Origin: CAZGMJ01 sp964649005 | Lineage (GTDB): Bacteria > Planctomycetota > Phycisphaerae > Sedimentisphaerales > Anaerobacaceae | Length of the DNA stretch: 43,220 nt | Assembly (NCBI GenBank): GCA_964649005.1 | Contig: CAZYMD010000009.1 | Location: 1 to 43,220 of the forward strand | Direction: 5' to 3' | Shown here: positions 28,061 to 36,573 of the stretch, piece after piece | How positions within the stretch are numbered: position 1 is the stretch's first letter | How the letters are laid out: every line of letters begins with the position of its first letter | The notes under the pieces: generated by a model | Databases searched by the model: none | Seen by the model: only the letters and a program-made list of their open reading frames with translations | What the model was told of the DNA's origin: nothing | Position numbers and translations under genes: made by a program

Positions 28061-28590
28061 CTGGTCCTGCTCGGCAAGGAAACTACCCGCCAAAACATCC
28101 ATGCCCTGCGAACGCATCGAACATACGTTCTTTACTGCGTAACGATTATAAACCTTCATCTTAGAAGCCCGATTACATAGAGTCAATCGTCAAACTCGCT
28201 TTCGGTGCAACGATTCATTTGGACAGGCGTTAAATAATTGAAATAAATCCGCGGGTATAAGGAGTCTTTTATATGAGATAGACCGGTGTCACAGCACAAT
28301 ATAAGCAGATATTAATTCCTCCGGGCAACGGCTACATTTTCTTGAAATTGGATAAGATCATGCACGTTGTAATTTATGAAGTACTCTTTGAATACTGCTT
28401 GAACACAACATGACGATGGGATAGCATAAGTAATCGTTTGGCAAGTGCAGCATGATCCTGGCGGAAGCATCTGTCAGTTCCTTTCCTTACGAGAGAAAAA
28501 GCCCCGCTATGGGCAGCCTGATGATGATAATTGAGAAAGTCTGAATGTTCAGGAAAGCGAAGAATAAAAAATATAAAGGAGAAATGATCC
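28061..28590. other. Intergenic region with a gene relic
   Basis: Apart from the alternative start codons of the glycosyltransferase (28102, 28159), this region holds a decayed oxidoreductase start (28286-28345, listed separately) and the promoter zone of the gene at 28591. AT-rich sequence 28555-28580 precedes that gene's ribosome binding site. I see no terminator-like hairpin. Confidence 0.5.
28286..28345 (+). pseudogene. Relic of the 5' end of a Tat-type Gfo/Idh/MocA gene
   Basis: Read from GTG 28286 the codons give VSQHNISRY, stop, FLRATATFS, stop. This matches MSEHNRSRRRFLAATASAA of the gene at 24973 in phase, and the DNA agrees well: GTGTCACAGCACAATATAAG here against ATGTCAGAGCACAATAGAAG there. 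A GGAG (28260-28263) lies upstream. The arginine pair is lost and two stops break the frame. Nothing resembling the rest of the gene follows. It is best read as the leftover of a deleted or decayed paralogue. Confidence 0.72.
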
Positions 28591-29889
28591 ATGAAAAACA
28601 AGCACTCTCTGAGTCGTCGTGATTTTTTATTCAAAGGGGCCGCAACAATCGGCGCCGCAGCGATATTCCCAAGCATCGTGCCTTCGACAGTTTTCGGGGC
28701 AACGGCGCCAAGTAATCGAATCACGCTCGGCATGATCGGAATGGGCCTTATGATGGGCAGTCACTTCGGCCCCATGCTCGGACGTAATGATGTCCAGGTC
28801 CTGGCGGTATGCGACGTCGACAAGCATAAACGCGAAAGCGCCAAGGCACGCGCTGAGAAAACCTATGCAAATCAGATGGCAAGCGGAACGTACAAGGGCT
28901 GCGATGCCTATCTCGAGTACGAGCAGCTTTGCGCACGACCTGACATCGATGCGGTTTTCGTTATAACACCGGACCACTGGCACGCGATGTGCTCTCTGGC
29001 CGCGATCAAGACAGGCAAGCACGTTTACTGCCAGAAGCCTATGACGCTGACTATCGCTGAAGGAAGGATGATGAGCGATGCATGCAAGCACTACGGCGTG
29101 ACCTTCCAGGTCGGCTCGCAGCAGCGCTCGGAGCGGGCATTTCGCAAAGCATGTGAAATCGTTCGCAATGGCTGGATCGGCAAGGTTCATACGATCTATA
29201 CAGGACTCGGTCGGTTCGCACCGCCAGCCACGCTGCCCGAACAGCCCATACCTGAAGGATTCGACTACGACCGATGGCTCGGACCAACGCCATGGTATCC
29301 ATATAATGAAGAGCGTGTAAAAGGCAACTACGGCGGTGGATGGCGTCGCTTCTGGGAATATGGCTCGCGTAAGAACGGCGACTGGGGGGCACACCACTTC
29401 GATATTATACAGTGGGCGCTTGGAATGGATAATTCCGGCCCGGTTAAGTTCGTTCCGAAAGGCTGGCACGGGAATGAATATCAGACGCACTACTACGCGG
29501 ACGGGACCGCTGTCCTGCGCGACCACCCCGTCTGGGGTGGACACATGATCCAATTCATCGGCACCGAAGGCGAAGTAATGGTCAGCCGGGGAGGAAGACT
29601 CGATACGAAGCCTGTGGATCTGGCGAGCGCCCCGCTGCTGCCAAGCGAGATTCACTTATACGATTCCAACTACCACGAGGGCAATTGGCTCGATTGCATT
29701 CGCACAGGCAAAAAGACAATCTGTGACTGCGAAATCGGTCATCGCACAGCAACCATATGTCACCTCAGCGGTATCGCCGAACGACTCCGCAGGCCGATCA
29801 ACTGGGATCCGGCCGAGGAGAAGATTCTTGGCGATCCGGCCGCGAATCGCTGGTACGACCGGCCAAGACGTGCGCCATACGTGCTGTGA
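28591..29889 (+). CDS. Tat-exported Gfo/Idh/MocA family oxidoreductase (HEAT locus)
   Basis: The 432-residue product has a Tat signal (LSRRDFLFKGAATIGAAAI, RR at 9-10). The nucleotide-binding loop is unusual: GMIGMGLMMGSHFG (47-60) has G-x-G-x-x-x-G in place of the common G-x-G-x-x-G. The catalytic-lysine motif is QKP (148-150). FDYDRWLGPTPWYPYNEERV follows in the middle and the protein ends ANRWYDRPRRAPYVL, recalling the tails of the two oxidoreductases at 1772-4567. AGGAG lies nine bases before the ATG. It is followed 67 bases later by the HEAT-repeat gene, probably on one transcript. The substrate is unknown. Confidence 0.86.
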   Translation: MKNKHSLSRRDFLFKGAATIGAAAIFPSIVPSTVFGATAPSNRITLGMIGMGLMMGSHFGPMLGRNDVQVLAVCDVDKHKRESAKARAEKTYANQMASGTYKGCDAYLEYEQLCARPDIDAVFVITPDHWHAMCSLAAIKTGKHVYCQKPMTLTIAEGRMMSDACKHYGVTFQVGSQQRSERAFRKACEIVRNGWIGKVHTIYTGLGRFAPPATLPEQPIPEGFDYDRWLGPTPWYPYNEERVKGNYGGGWRRFWEYGSRKNGDWGAHHFDIIQWALGMDNSGPVKFVPKGWHGNEYQTHYYADGTAVLRDHPVWGGHMIQFIGTEGEVMVSRGGRLDTKPVDLASAPLLPSEIHLYDSNYHEGNWLDCIRTGKKTICDCEIGHRTATICHLSGIAERLRRPINWDPAEEKILGDPAANRWYDRPRRAPYVL

Positions 29890-29956
29890 GAGCTGTGGTT
29901 GAACAACTGACCTGATTTTCGTAAAGATATAAGCGTCGATCGAAAGGTGAATAAAG

Positions 29957-32152
29957 ATGAATAGCAAACTTTTAAGATTAGTATATTTCGCAATTGTCAT
30001 GTTCGTGCTCATGATGCCAACAGGCGTTTTAGCCCAGAGCGGCCAGGATCTTGTGGCCCAACTTTGCGGCCCAAAAGAGGCGCCTGCCCGTAACGCCCAA
30101 CAGTTGGCGGAGGCCTATCAGAAAGCAATCGACTACCTGCTACCCTTGATGTCGGCTGATGATGTAGGCTCGAGATACAAATATCAGATCATGCTCCAGG
30201 ACATGGGGGCCCACGCCGCCAGGCCTGGCGCCGAATCGGAGCGTGTAGCATTTGCGACGGTTCTCATTAAAAATCTCGAACAGGCGAAAATGCCCGACAC
30301 TGTTCAGCATTGGTTCGTATTACAAATTGAACGCACAGGCGGTAAAGAATCCCTGCCTGCCCTGACAAAGCTACTGTCGGCGGAAGATAAGCATCTGCGT
30401 GACTATGCACGTCGTGCGCTGGAGAAGAATTCCGATCCAGGGGCCACAAACATTCTCTTGAGCGAACTGGCAAAGGCCAAAGAATCCAGTTGGAAAATCG
30501 GCCTGATAAACTCTCTTGGTTTGCGAGGTGAAGGAACGCCAGTTGACGCCATAGCACGAATGCTCAACGACTCCGATCCGAAGGTCGCAGCGGCAACTGT
30601 CACCGCCCTGTCGAATATCGGCGGCGAGAGCAGCGTCTTGGCCTTGTTCGGCGTATTCGAAACTCCGTTGAGCGATCTTCACATGAAGGCAGCCCAGGGA
30701 CTCATAGACATTGCTCAAAAATTAGTTAAAGCAAAAGAATATGAAGCCGCGGCCGGAATTTTTGGCGCTCTGTACAGCGGCGCAACTGATATGGCGCGCG
30801 ATTCAGGCAGCCCGAATCCGTTTAACATCCGAAACGCGGCCATCAACGGCCTGATTATTTGCGATCCAGAATTAGGCGCCAAAGAAATCGGCAATATCGC
30901 CCGTGACGACGATCCCAAGGTGCGTGCTATTGCGATCCAGGCTGCAAGGCAAGCAGCGACGACCGCGCCGATGCAGACCCTTTGCAAGATATTTTCCGAT
31001 CTCGACTCCGCCTGTCAGGTCCAGGTTCTCGGCCTTATAGCCGACCGCGGTGACATCTCCTGTGTGCAATACGCTAAAAAAGCACTGAATAGTGCCGATG
31101 AATCAGTACGCCTTGCGGCAATCGGAACGTTGGGAGCGATTGGGGCCGACGCCGGGGCCAAGGCGCTGCTCGAAATCGCTGCTAATGGTAGCGGCTCCAT
31201 GCAGAAGGCGGCCAAGGCAACACTCGGAGTAATGGCCGGACCACGCGTTGATGAGGTTATTGCAGCACAGTCCACGGCGGGTGAGTCTAAAGTTAGAGAC
31301 GTGGCAATCGGACTTATTGGAAAACGGCACATGCCTGGAGCGGCCGAGAAACTGTTGGCCTTTGCAGGTGATAAAGATGAGAGTATCAGCACAGCAGGAT
31401 TCAAGGCCTTGATCGATGTCGCTGATTCCATAGATATAGGGACTTTGGCCAAACTTTTGGCTGAGACCCAAAATGGGTCGGCCCGCAACAGCGGAGTGGC
31501 CGCATTGAAGTCCGCTCTGGCCAAAGCAACGGACAAAGACGCAACAGCAGGTATTATTGTAAGTCAGATGGAAAAATCCAGCGGCGCAGGCAAGATCGCC
31601 CTGCTGACATCACTTGATGCTTTAGGGGGCTCGGCGGCATTGAAGGCTGCAACAGATGCGGCGAACTCTTCCGATGCGGCCCTGCGTGAGGCCGGGATAC
31701 GGACGCTCAGCAACTGGCCAGATTTCGATGCAGCAGAAAACCTGCTCGCAATCGCATCAAAATCCGATACTTCTCTGACGCATTACGTTCTCGCAGTGAG
31801 AGGCGCACTGCGACTTATTAGCACGAACGATCAGGCTGCGATGGACAGTAGAATGAGTTTATGCTTCCGCGCCTTCGATATTGCAAAGCGTGATGAGGAA
31901 AAAAGGCAGGCGATTGCCGCTATGGGCACACTGCCCAATGCAAAAGTGGCTGAGAAGCTGTTAGGCCTGGTTGCAAACGACAAGTTCAAAGTTGAGGCGG
32001 GATTGGCGGCTGTACAATTGGCGGGCAACATGCAGTCAAGGAACAGGCAAGCCGCCAGAGACCTCGCTCAGAAGATACGCGATATGAATATTTCAGACGA
32101 AGTCAACCGTCGCGCAGACGCTGTCATCAGTGGCAGAAGAAGGAGACGATAG
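29957..32152 (+). CDS. Secreted HEAT-repeat protein
   Basis: The 731-residue protein begins with a signal peptide (LLRLVYFAIVMFVLMMPTGVLAQS, cut near 27). The rest is almost wholly alpha-helical repeats of the HEAT type, about 30-40 residues each, recognisable by units such as LPALTKLLSAEDKHLRDYAR, VDAIARMLNDSDPKVAAATV and AKKALNSADESVRLAAIGTL. Alanine is very frequent in the second half. No enzyme motif is visible. HEAT arrays bind other proteins, so a periplasmic scaffold is likely; the adjacent exported oxidoreductase is the obvious candidate partner. GAAAGG precedes the ATG. The transcript seems to end in the stem-loops 32161-32184 and 32293-32326. Confidence 0.85.
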   Translation: MNSKLLRLVYFAIVMFVLMMPTGVLAQSGQDLVAQLCGPKEAPARNAQQLAEAYQKAIDYLLPLMSADDVGSRYKYQIMLQDMGAHAARPGAESERVAFATVLIKNLEQAKMPDTVQHWFVLQIERTGGKESLPALTKLLSAEDKHLRDYARRALEKNSDPGATNILLSELAKAKESSWKIGLINSLGLRGEGTPVDAIARMLNDSDPKVAAATVTALSNIGGESSVLALFGVFETPLSDLHMKAAQGLIDIAQKLVKAKEYEAAAGIFGALYSGATDMARDSGSPNPFNIRNAAINGLIICDPELGAKEIGNIARDDDPKVRAIAIQAARQAATTAPMQTLCKIFSDLDSACQVQVLGLIADRGDISCVQYAKKALNSADESVRLAAIGTLGAIGADAGAKALLEIAANGSGSMQKAAKATLGVMAGPRVDEVIAAQSTAGESKVRDVAIGLIGKRHMPGAAEKLLAFAGDKDESISTAGFKALIDVADSIDIGTLAKLLAETQNGSARNSGVAALKSALAKATDKDATAGIIVSQMEKSSGAGKIALLTSLDALGGSAALKAATDAANSSDAALREAGIRTLSNWPDFDAAENLLAIASKSDTSLTHYVLAVRGALRLISTNDQAAMDSRMSLCFRAFDIAKRDEEKRQAIAAMGTLPNAKVAEKLLGLVANDKFKVEAGLAAVQLAGNMQSRNRQAARDLAQKIRDMNISDEVNRRADAVISGRRRRR

Positions 32153-32160
32153 ACTTTTTT

Positions 32161-32184
32161 GATCTGAGCGCATCTGCTCAGATC
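32161..32184 (+). terminator. Perfect 9-bp stem-loop after the HEAT gene
   Basis: GATCTGAGC (32161-32169), loop GCATCT, GCTCAGATC (32176-32184), then AGATTT. It starts nine bases after the stop codon. The long T run lies before rather than after the stem, so it is a weak intrinsic terminator or a 3'-end stabilising structure. Confidence 0.45.
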
Positions 32185-32196
32185 AGATTTAGGGAC

Positions 32197-32264
32197 TCTA
32201 ACAAAACTCGTATTCTTCTTCTTGTCATCCCCGCGAAAGCGGGAATCCAGGATGTTTTGTTAGA
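32197..32264. mobile_element. Inverted-repeat mini-element (MITE/REPIN-like), full copy
   Basis: The 68-base element has 11-base perfect terminal inverted repeats, TCTAACAAAAC (32197-32207) and GTTTTGTTAGA (32254-32264). Inside is the hairpin CCCGC-GAAA-GCGGG (32230-32243). A 42-base part is repeated, inverted, at 728-769 with one mismatch. It encodes nothing, so any movement would need a transposase from elsewhere. The inner core in the other copy fits ATTCCC-N8-GGGAAT, the same pattern as neisserial dRS3 repeats. Confidence 0.72.
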
Positions 32265-32292
32265 ACTTCTTAATCTTTGATTCAAGAACACT

Positions 32293-32326
32293 GGGGCGCA
32301 TAGTTTTATGTGTCCCGGCTTTTTTT
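32293..32326 (+). terminator. Intrinsic terminator of the 28591-32152 transcript
   Basis: GGGGCGCATA (32293-32302), loop GTTT, TATGTGTCCC (32307-32316) pair over ten positions with two G-U pairs, followed by GGC and seven T (32320-32326). This is the best intrinsic terminator in the window and it points along the plus strand, beyond the mini-element. Confidence 0.8.
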
Positions 32327-32418
32327 GCGTGATGCTCTCCTACGCTGCCTGTAGTTCCTGGATAGATTATTCTCATCACCCTTGACCATGCCGATTGAGG
32401 CTGGTATTCGAGTACGGC

Positions 32419-33225
32419 TCACGAATGGACCTTAACAGTCGCTTTATGGAGCAGATCGCGCACCCACTGCTCGAAAAAGAACGGATAAGTATTAAGCCGC
32501 AGCGCTTCACCAGGCATGGAATATCCCTTCTTGGACAAGCTATGCTTTAGCTGCTGCGTATTGTCTGAAAAATCCACTTCGAGCATATGACTGTAGAATT
32601 TAGCAAGCTTGATTTGTCTGCGTCTTCTCTTGGCCGCCTTCTTTTGGTCAGCAACGCCGGCAGCTCTGAAATAGGACCGAGCACGTTCCACTGTCAGATC
32701 CTCGTCCTTGAAGTATTTACCTATCTGCTCAGGCAGTCTCTTGGGAAGCATGTTGCCTTCGTACAATACGAGTTCCTGCATTTCCTCATGGCTATAGTGC
32801 AGGAACGGATCGGCAAAAAATACTCCGGGACTGTAATCGATACGTATATCCGCAAGGTATCTCTGGAATGCGTCCAGCGCTCCATTAGGGTGGGAGACGC
32901 CGCGCGGACCATCCCCGATTACCACGGAATAGCAGTAAGTATTGAAGTCGGGACGATTGAAGCGGACAATTTTGCCGTATGCCTGCATCAGCCTGGCGAG
33001 TGTCTGGTGGCGCACATCCAGGATTATAATACTTGAGGTCCTGGTATCCAGCGCCAATGCGTGAATATCCTCTACAGTGATTTCTGATCCGTTACGGCCC
33101 GGCAAAATCAACTCGACAGATTCCATTCCGGGATAAATATGCAACCGTTCATAAACATCCGTTGCCAGAATCGGGTCCAGTGTTACGATGTGTATCTTTC
33201 GTTTTCGGTTTTTGTAGTGGATCAT
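32419..33225 (-). CDS. Hypothetical protein with receiver-like N-terminus
   Basis: I do not recognise this 268-residue protein (ATG 33225; a TTG at 33270 would add 15 residues, and both have weak ribosome binding sites). The N-terminal 90 residues alternate strands and helices (KIHIVTLDPILATDVYERL, SSIIILDVRHQTLARLMQ) in a way that recalls a receiver or other alpha/beta fold, but a conserved phosphoacceptor pattern is not clear. A basic patch, KKAAKRRRRQIKLAK, lies near 200-214. No signal peptide or transmembrane helix is seen, so it should be cytoplasmic. It is convergent with the HEAT gene and co-directional with the efflux operon 276 bases upstream-side. Function cannot be inferred. Confidence 0.65.
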   Translation of the reverse strand: MIHYKNRKRKIHIVTLDPILATDVYERLHIYPGMESVELILPGRNGSEITVEDIHALALDTRTSSIIILDVRHQTLARLMQAYGKIVRFNRPDFNTYCYSVVIGDGPRGVSHPNGALDAFQRYLADIRIDYSPGVFFADPFLHYSHEEMQELVLYEGNMLPKRLPEQIGKYFKDEDLTVERARSYFRAAGVADQKKAAKRRRRQIKLAKFYSHMLEVDFSDNTQQLKHSLSKKGYSMPGEALRLNTYPFFFEQWVRDLLHKATVKVHS

Positions 33226-33501
33226 TATTTGTGCCCGAATACGGCAGTTTTCACCGATACATCGAAACAATGCATAAGTGTATGACTTTTATTCTACGTA
33301 AAAAACGGCGTGATGTTTGATCCCCAAGATCGGAAAAGTTGCTTTCCAATGCATCTTCCATTACTGCGGCAAAGGTTTTACAACCCTGTATTAACATAGC
33401 CACGACTATAAGTCATCGCAAAACCTCAAGAAAATGCCGTTTATGACACTGAGAACGCCAACAGCGAGGATTTTGGGATAGGTTATAGTGACGGCAAGAT
33501 A

Positions 33502-36500
33502 TCATTTTTTACTGCTCTTGCGCGTGAACATGTCGTAGAGAATAGGTATTACAATAAGCGTCAGGATGCCCGATACAAGAATGCCACCGACAGAGGCAAC
33601 ACCGACGCTATTTCGCATTTCCGCTCCGATGCCGCGTCCCAAAGCGAGCGGAAGCATACCGAGCACCGCAGCTAAAGTAATCATAATAATCGGCCTGAAA
33701 CGCTCGCACGAAGCCGTAATCATGGCCTTGTGGCGCGGAATACCTTCTGTGACATGCACATTGAACTGGTCCACTATAAGGATGGCGTTGTTAACAACGA
33801 TACCGATCATCATCACGATACCCAACAACACGAACATCGAAAGGCTTTCGCCGCCCAGCGCCAGAGCCCAAAGCACACCAATCAGGGCCAGAGGCAGTGT
33901 CATGAGTATGAGCCAGGGCTGCTTGAACGATTCCAGGATAGCGGCCAGAGACAAAATTACTAAAACGATAGCCGTTAAAATTGCCTCTCCGAAATCGGCC
34001 TGCATCTCACCCATCATTTCATATATTCCTGTAAATTTGTAGTCGTAGCCAGGCGGGAAATGTCCACCTTCATCGATCTGGCCGCCCAACTGATCGACCG
34101 CTGTGCCCAAAGGCAATCCAGGACCTAAATTGGCAATGACCTTCGTAACGCGACGTTTGTCTTCTCGTGTTATCTGAATCGGGGCGATGCGCTGCTCGAT
34201 CTCAGCGAGGTTCGCCAGCAGAATAGGTTTGCCTGGTGCGGCAGGGAACATAAACTGCTCGACCTGCTGTTTGCCCTTACGATCCGCATACTCGACGATA
34301 ATATCATAGTTACGATCACCCTTTTTGAATGTGCCCGCCTCAAGCCCCTCGAGGTTGGCTCGCAAAGCCATGCCAAGGCCGACCGCGGGCAAATTCAGAT
34401 CGGCTAAAACCGAACGATTGGGAATGATGGCCAATTCAGGCTTGCCCGCACGCACAGTAGTATCCACATCCTGATAGCCCTCTATCTCTTCAGCTAACCT
34501 TTTAGTTCTGACTGCCAGGCCATCAAGTACAGCAAGCTCCGTCCCCGCTATCTCCAGCTCGATATCCTGATCCTGTCCGCCGATCATGCTGGGTTGGGTG
34601 ACAGTCATGATGCATTCGGGATAACCTACAAGACGCGAACGAACCTCCGCCTGAAGCTCATCGATAGTAATAGTACGCTGATCCCGGTCGGGGAACGTCA
34701 GCAGAATCTGAGCCAGGTAAATTCCCTGGGTTGATTGTCCGATCATACCTTCGACCTTGCCAACCGAGCTGAGGATGTTCTTGAGGTCAGGCACATCGCG
34801 AAGTCTTCTTTCAATATCTGCGACTCGGGCCACCGACCGCTCCAGGTCGTAATCAGTCGGGTATTCCAGCTTGACATACAACTGGGCCTTGTCCGGATTC
34901 GAAAACATATCGAATCCGATCCGCCCGGTGAGGGACATCGAATGGAACAGCATTAATACGACCAGAACCATTGTTCCTATGGCCGCCAGCCGATGTTTCT
35001 CATTAAACGACAGAACGCTGCGATAACCACCAACCAAAGCAGCCAAAAAACGGTTGAACCCGGCTTCCATCCGAACCAGCAAACCCTTACGTCCACTCTT
35101 AACGGGCTTGAGCATAATCGAACACAGCAAAGGCGTCAGAGTAAAGGAGATGAACAACGACACCGCGGTCATAATTAGCATACTCAAAGCCAAAGGCCTG
35201 AGAAACATGCCAATTTTGCTGCCCATCATTGCAATTGGAAACAGCACGACAATGTTGGTCCCGGCGCTGGCCAGAACCGCTATGGTGACTTCCTTCGCTC
35301 CCAGCCGCGAGGCTTCTTTCGGATCGCCCGTCCTGGCGAGCCTTTTGACAATTGATTCCAACACAACAATCGAATTAGTCACCAGGATGCCGACAGACAT
35401 CCCGATGGCGATCAATGTCGAGGTGTTCAACGTGTAACCGAGAAGCTGCATGAAGAACAGGCCGATGATAATAGTCAGTGGCATAGTAATGACAACAACC
35501 AGTGTCGTGCGAATGTTATAGAGGAAGAAGAAAAGAATGGCGGCTGTCAGCAGTACCCCCTGCCCCACATTGATCCACGCACTCTGAACCGAAGCCTCGA
35601 TAAAGCGGCCGTCATCAGTAACCCAGATCAGCTCCATACCCCCAGGTAGTTCCTTGTTGAGCTTGTCCATAGCAGCCTTGACGCGGTTGACGACGCGAAC
35701 CGCATTGGCTTCGGCTTTCTTAACGATCTTGATGTAGATGCAGGGACGACCATTAATTCGGGCCATCTGGCGCAGTTCCTCAGTCGTCATGACCACACGG
35801 CCAATATCCCGAATGTACGTCCTTTTACTATCCTCATTAGAGACTTCGAGCCCGCCAATCTCGGCCACCTCTTTGTACTCTGCATCGAATTTCACGGAAT
35901 ACTCGCGCCCAGAATCCTGCACGCGACCCGATGGGATCGTGCGCACTCCATTACGAATAGCCGCAACAACATCTGTGCTGCTGAGTCCTTTGGAAGCCAG
36001 CTTGTCCCGGTCCAGCATGACATGAACTTCGCGTTCCGCCCCGCCGATCAATTCCACATCAGCGACGCCTGAAATTACTGTAATCCGATCCCGCAGAGTA
36101 TTATCTGCAAAATCATACAACTCATCCAGGGCGGCGTCACCTGTCAGCACGATGTGAACCACTGGCGTGGCGTTGATATCGAATTTGAGAATCTTCGGAT
36201 CCTCGACATCCTCGGGAAAATCAGCGCGAATCAGGTCGAGCTTTTCGCGAACATCGGTTGCAGCGATATCAACATCGACATCCATCTCGAATTCGAGAAA
36301 TGTCTGGCAGACATTCTCCATACAGGAGGAACTGACGTGCTTGAGGCCGTCAATTGTCACCATCTGATCTTCAATACGCTTGGCTACATCTGTCTCGATC
36401 TGCTCGGGACTGGCGCCGGGATAAATCGTGGTTATCGTAATGAAAGGCGCATCCATCTTAGGCATCAATTCCACGCCCATTGTGCGCCAGGCATTCAGGC

Positions 36501-36573
36501 CCATGAGGGTCAGCCCTATTATCAGGCAGCTCATGGCGATAGGTCTTCGGACGGAGGTATCGGAAAGAAACAT
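33502..36573 (-). CDS. RND efflux permease (HAE1/AcrB-like) lacking the usual TM4 Asp pair
   Basis: The 1023-residue protein has the RND layout: TM1 near 11-30, a large periplasmic loop, TM2-6 at about 335-480, a second loop, and TM8-12 at about 850-1015. The N-terminus (FLSDTSVRRPIAMSCLIIGL) and YPGASPEQIETDV are typical of HAE1 pumps. In TM4 the pair that relays protons in AcrB (D407-D408) is replaced by T399-N400 (GILVTNSIVVLE), and in TM10 the AcrB lysine position is asparagine (GIVVNNAILIVD). The energy coupling may therefore differ. Its ATG overlaps the adaptor stop by one base (TAATG), so the two are translated together. It works with the adaptor and the TolC-like protein encoded upstream. 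The substrate is unknown. Confidence 0.93.
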   Translation of the reverse strand: MFLSDTSVRRPIAMSCLIIGLTLMGLNAWRTMGVELMPKMDAPFITITTIYPGASPEQIETDVAKRIEDQMVTIDGLKHVSSSCMENVCQTFLEFEMDVDVDIAATDVREKLDLIRADFPEDVEDPKILKFDINATPVVHIVLTGDAALDELYDFADNTLRDRITVISGVADVELIGGAEREVHVMLDRDKLASKGLSSTDVVAAIRNGVRTIPSGRVQDSGREYSVKFDAEYKEVAEIGGLEVSNEDSKRTYIRDIGRVVMTTEELRQMARINGRPCIYIKIVKKAEANAVRVVNRVKAAMDKLNKELPGGMELIWVTDDGRFIEASVQSAWINVGQGVLLTAAILFFFLYNIRTTLVVVITMPLTIIIGLFFMQLLGYTLNTSTLIAIGMSVGILVTNSIVVLESIVKRLARTGDPKEASRLGAKEVTIAVLASAGTNIVVLFPIAMMGSKIGMFLRPLALSMLIMTAVSLFISFTLTPLLCSIMLKPVKSGRKGLLVRMEAGFNRFLAALVGGYRSVLSFNEKHRLAAIGTMVLVVLMLFHSMSLTGRIGFDMFSNPDKAQLYVKLEYPTDYDLERSVARVADIERRLRDVPDLKNILSSVGKVEGMIGQSTQGIYLAQILLTFPDRDQRTITIDELQAEVRSRLVGYPECIMTVTQPSMIGGQDQDIELEIAGTELAVLDGLAVRTKRLAEEIEGYQDVDTTVRAGKPELAIIPNRSVLADLNLPAVGLGMALRANLEGLEAGTFKKGDRNYDIIVEYADRKGKQQVEQFMFPAAPGKPILLANLAEIEQRIAPIQITREDKRRVTKVIANLGPGLPLGTAVDQLGGQIDEGGHFPPGYDYKFTGIYEMMGEMQADFGEAILTAIVLVILSLAAILESFKQPWLILMTLPLALIGVLWALALGGESLSMFVLLGIVMMIGIVVNNAILIVDQFNVHVTEGIPRHKAMITASCERFRPIIMITLAAVLGMLPLALGRGIGAEMRNSVGVASVGGILVSGILTLIVIPILYDMFTRKSSKK

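Noticed and set aside
28627..29655. Long minus-strand frame opposite the 28591 oxidoreductase
   Set aside because: Same reason: antisense of a well-supported gene, no start signal and no family features.
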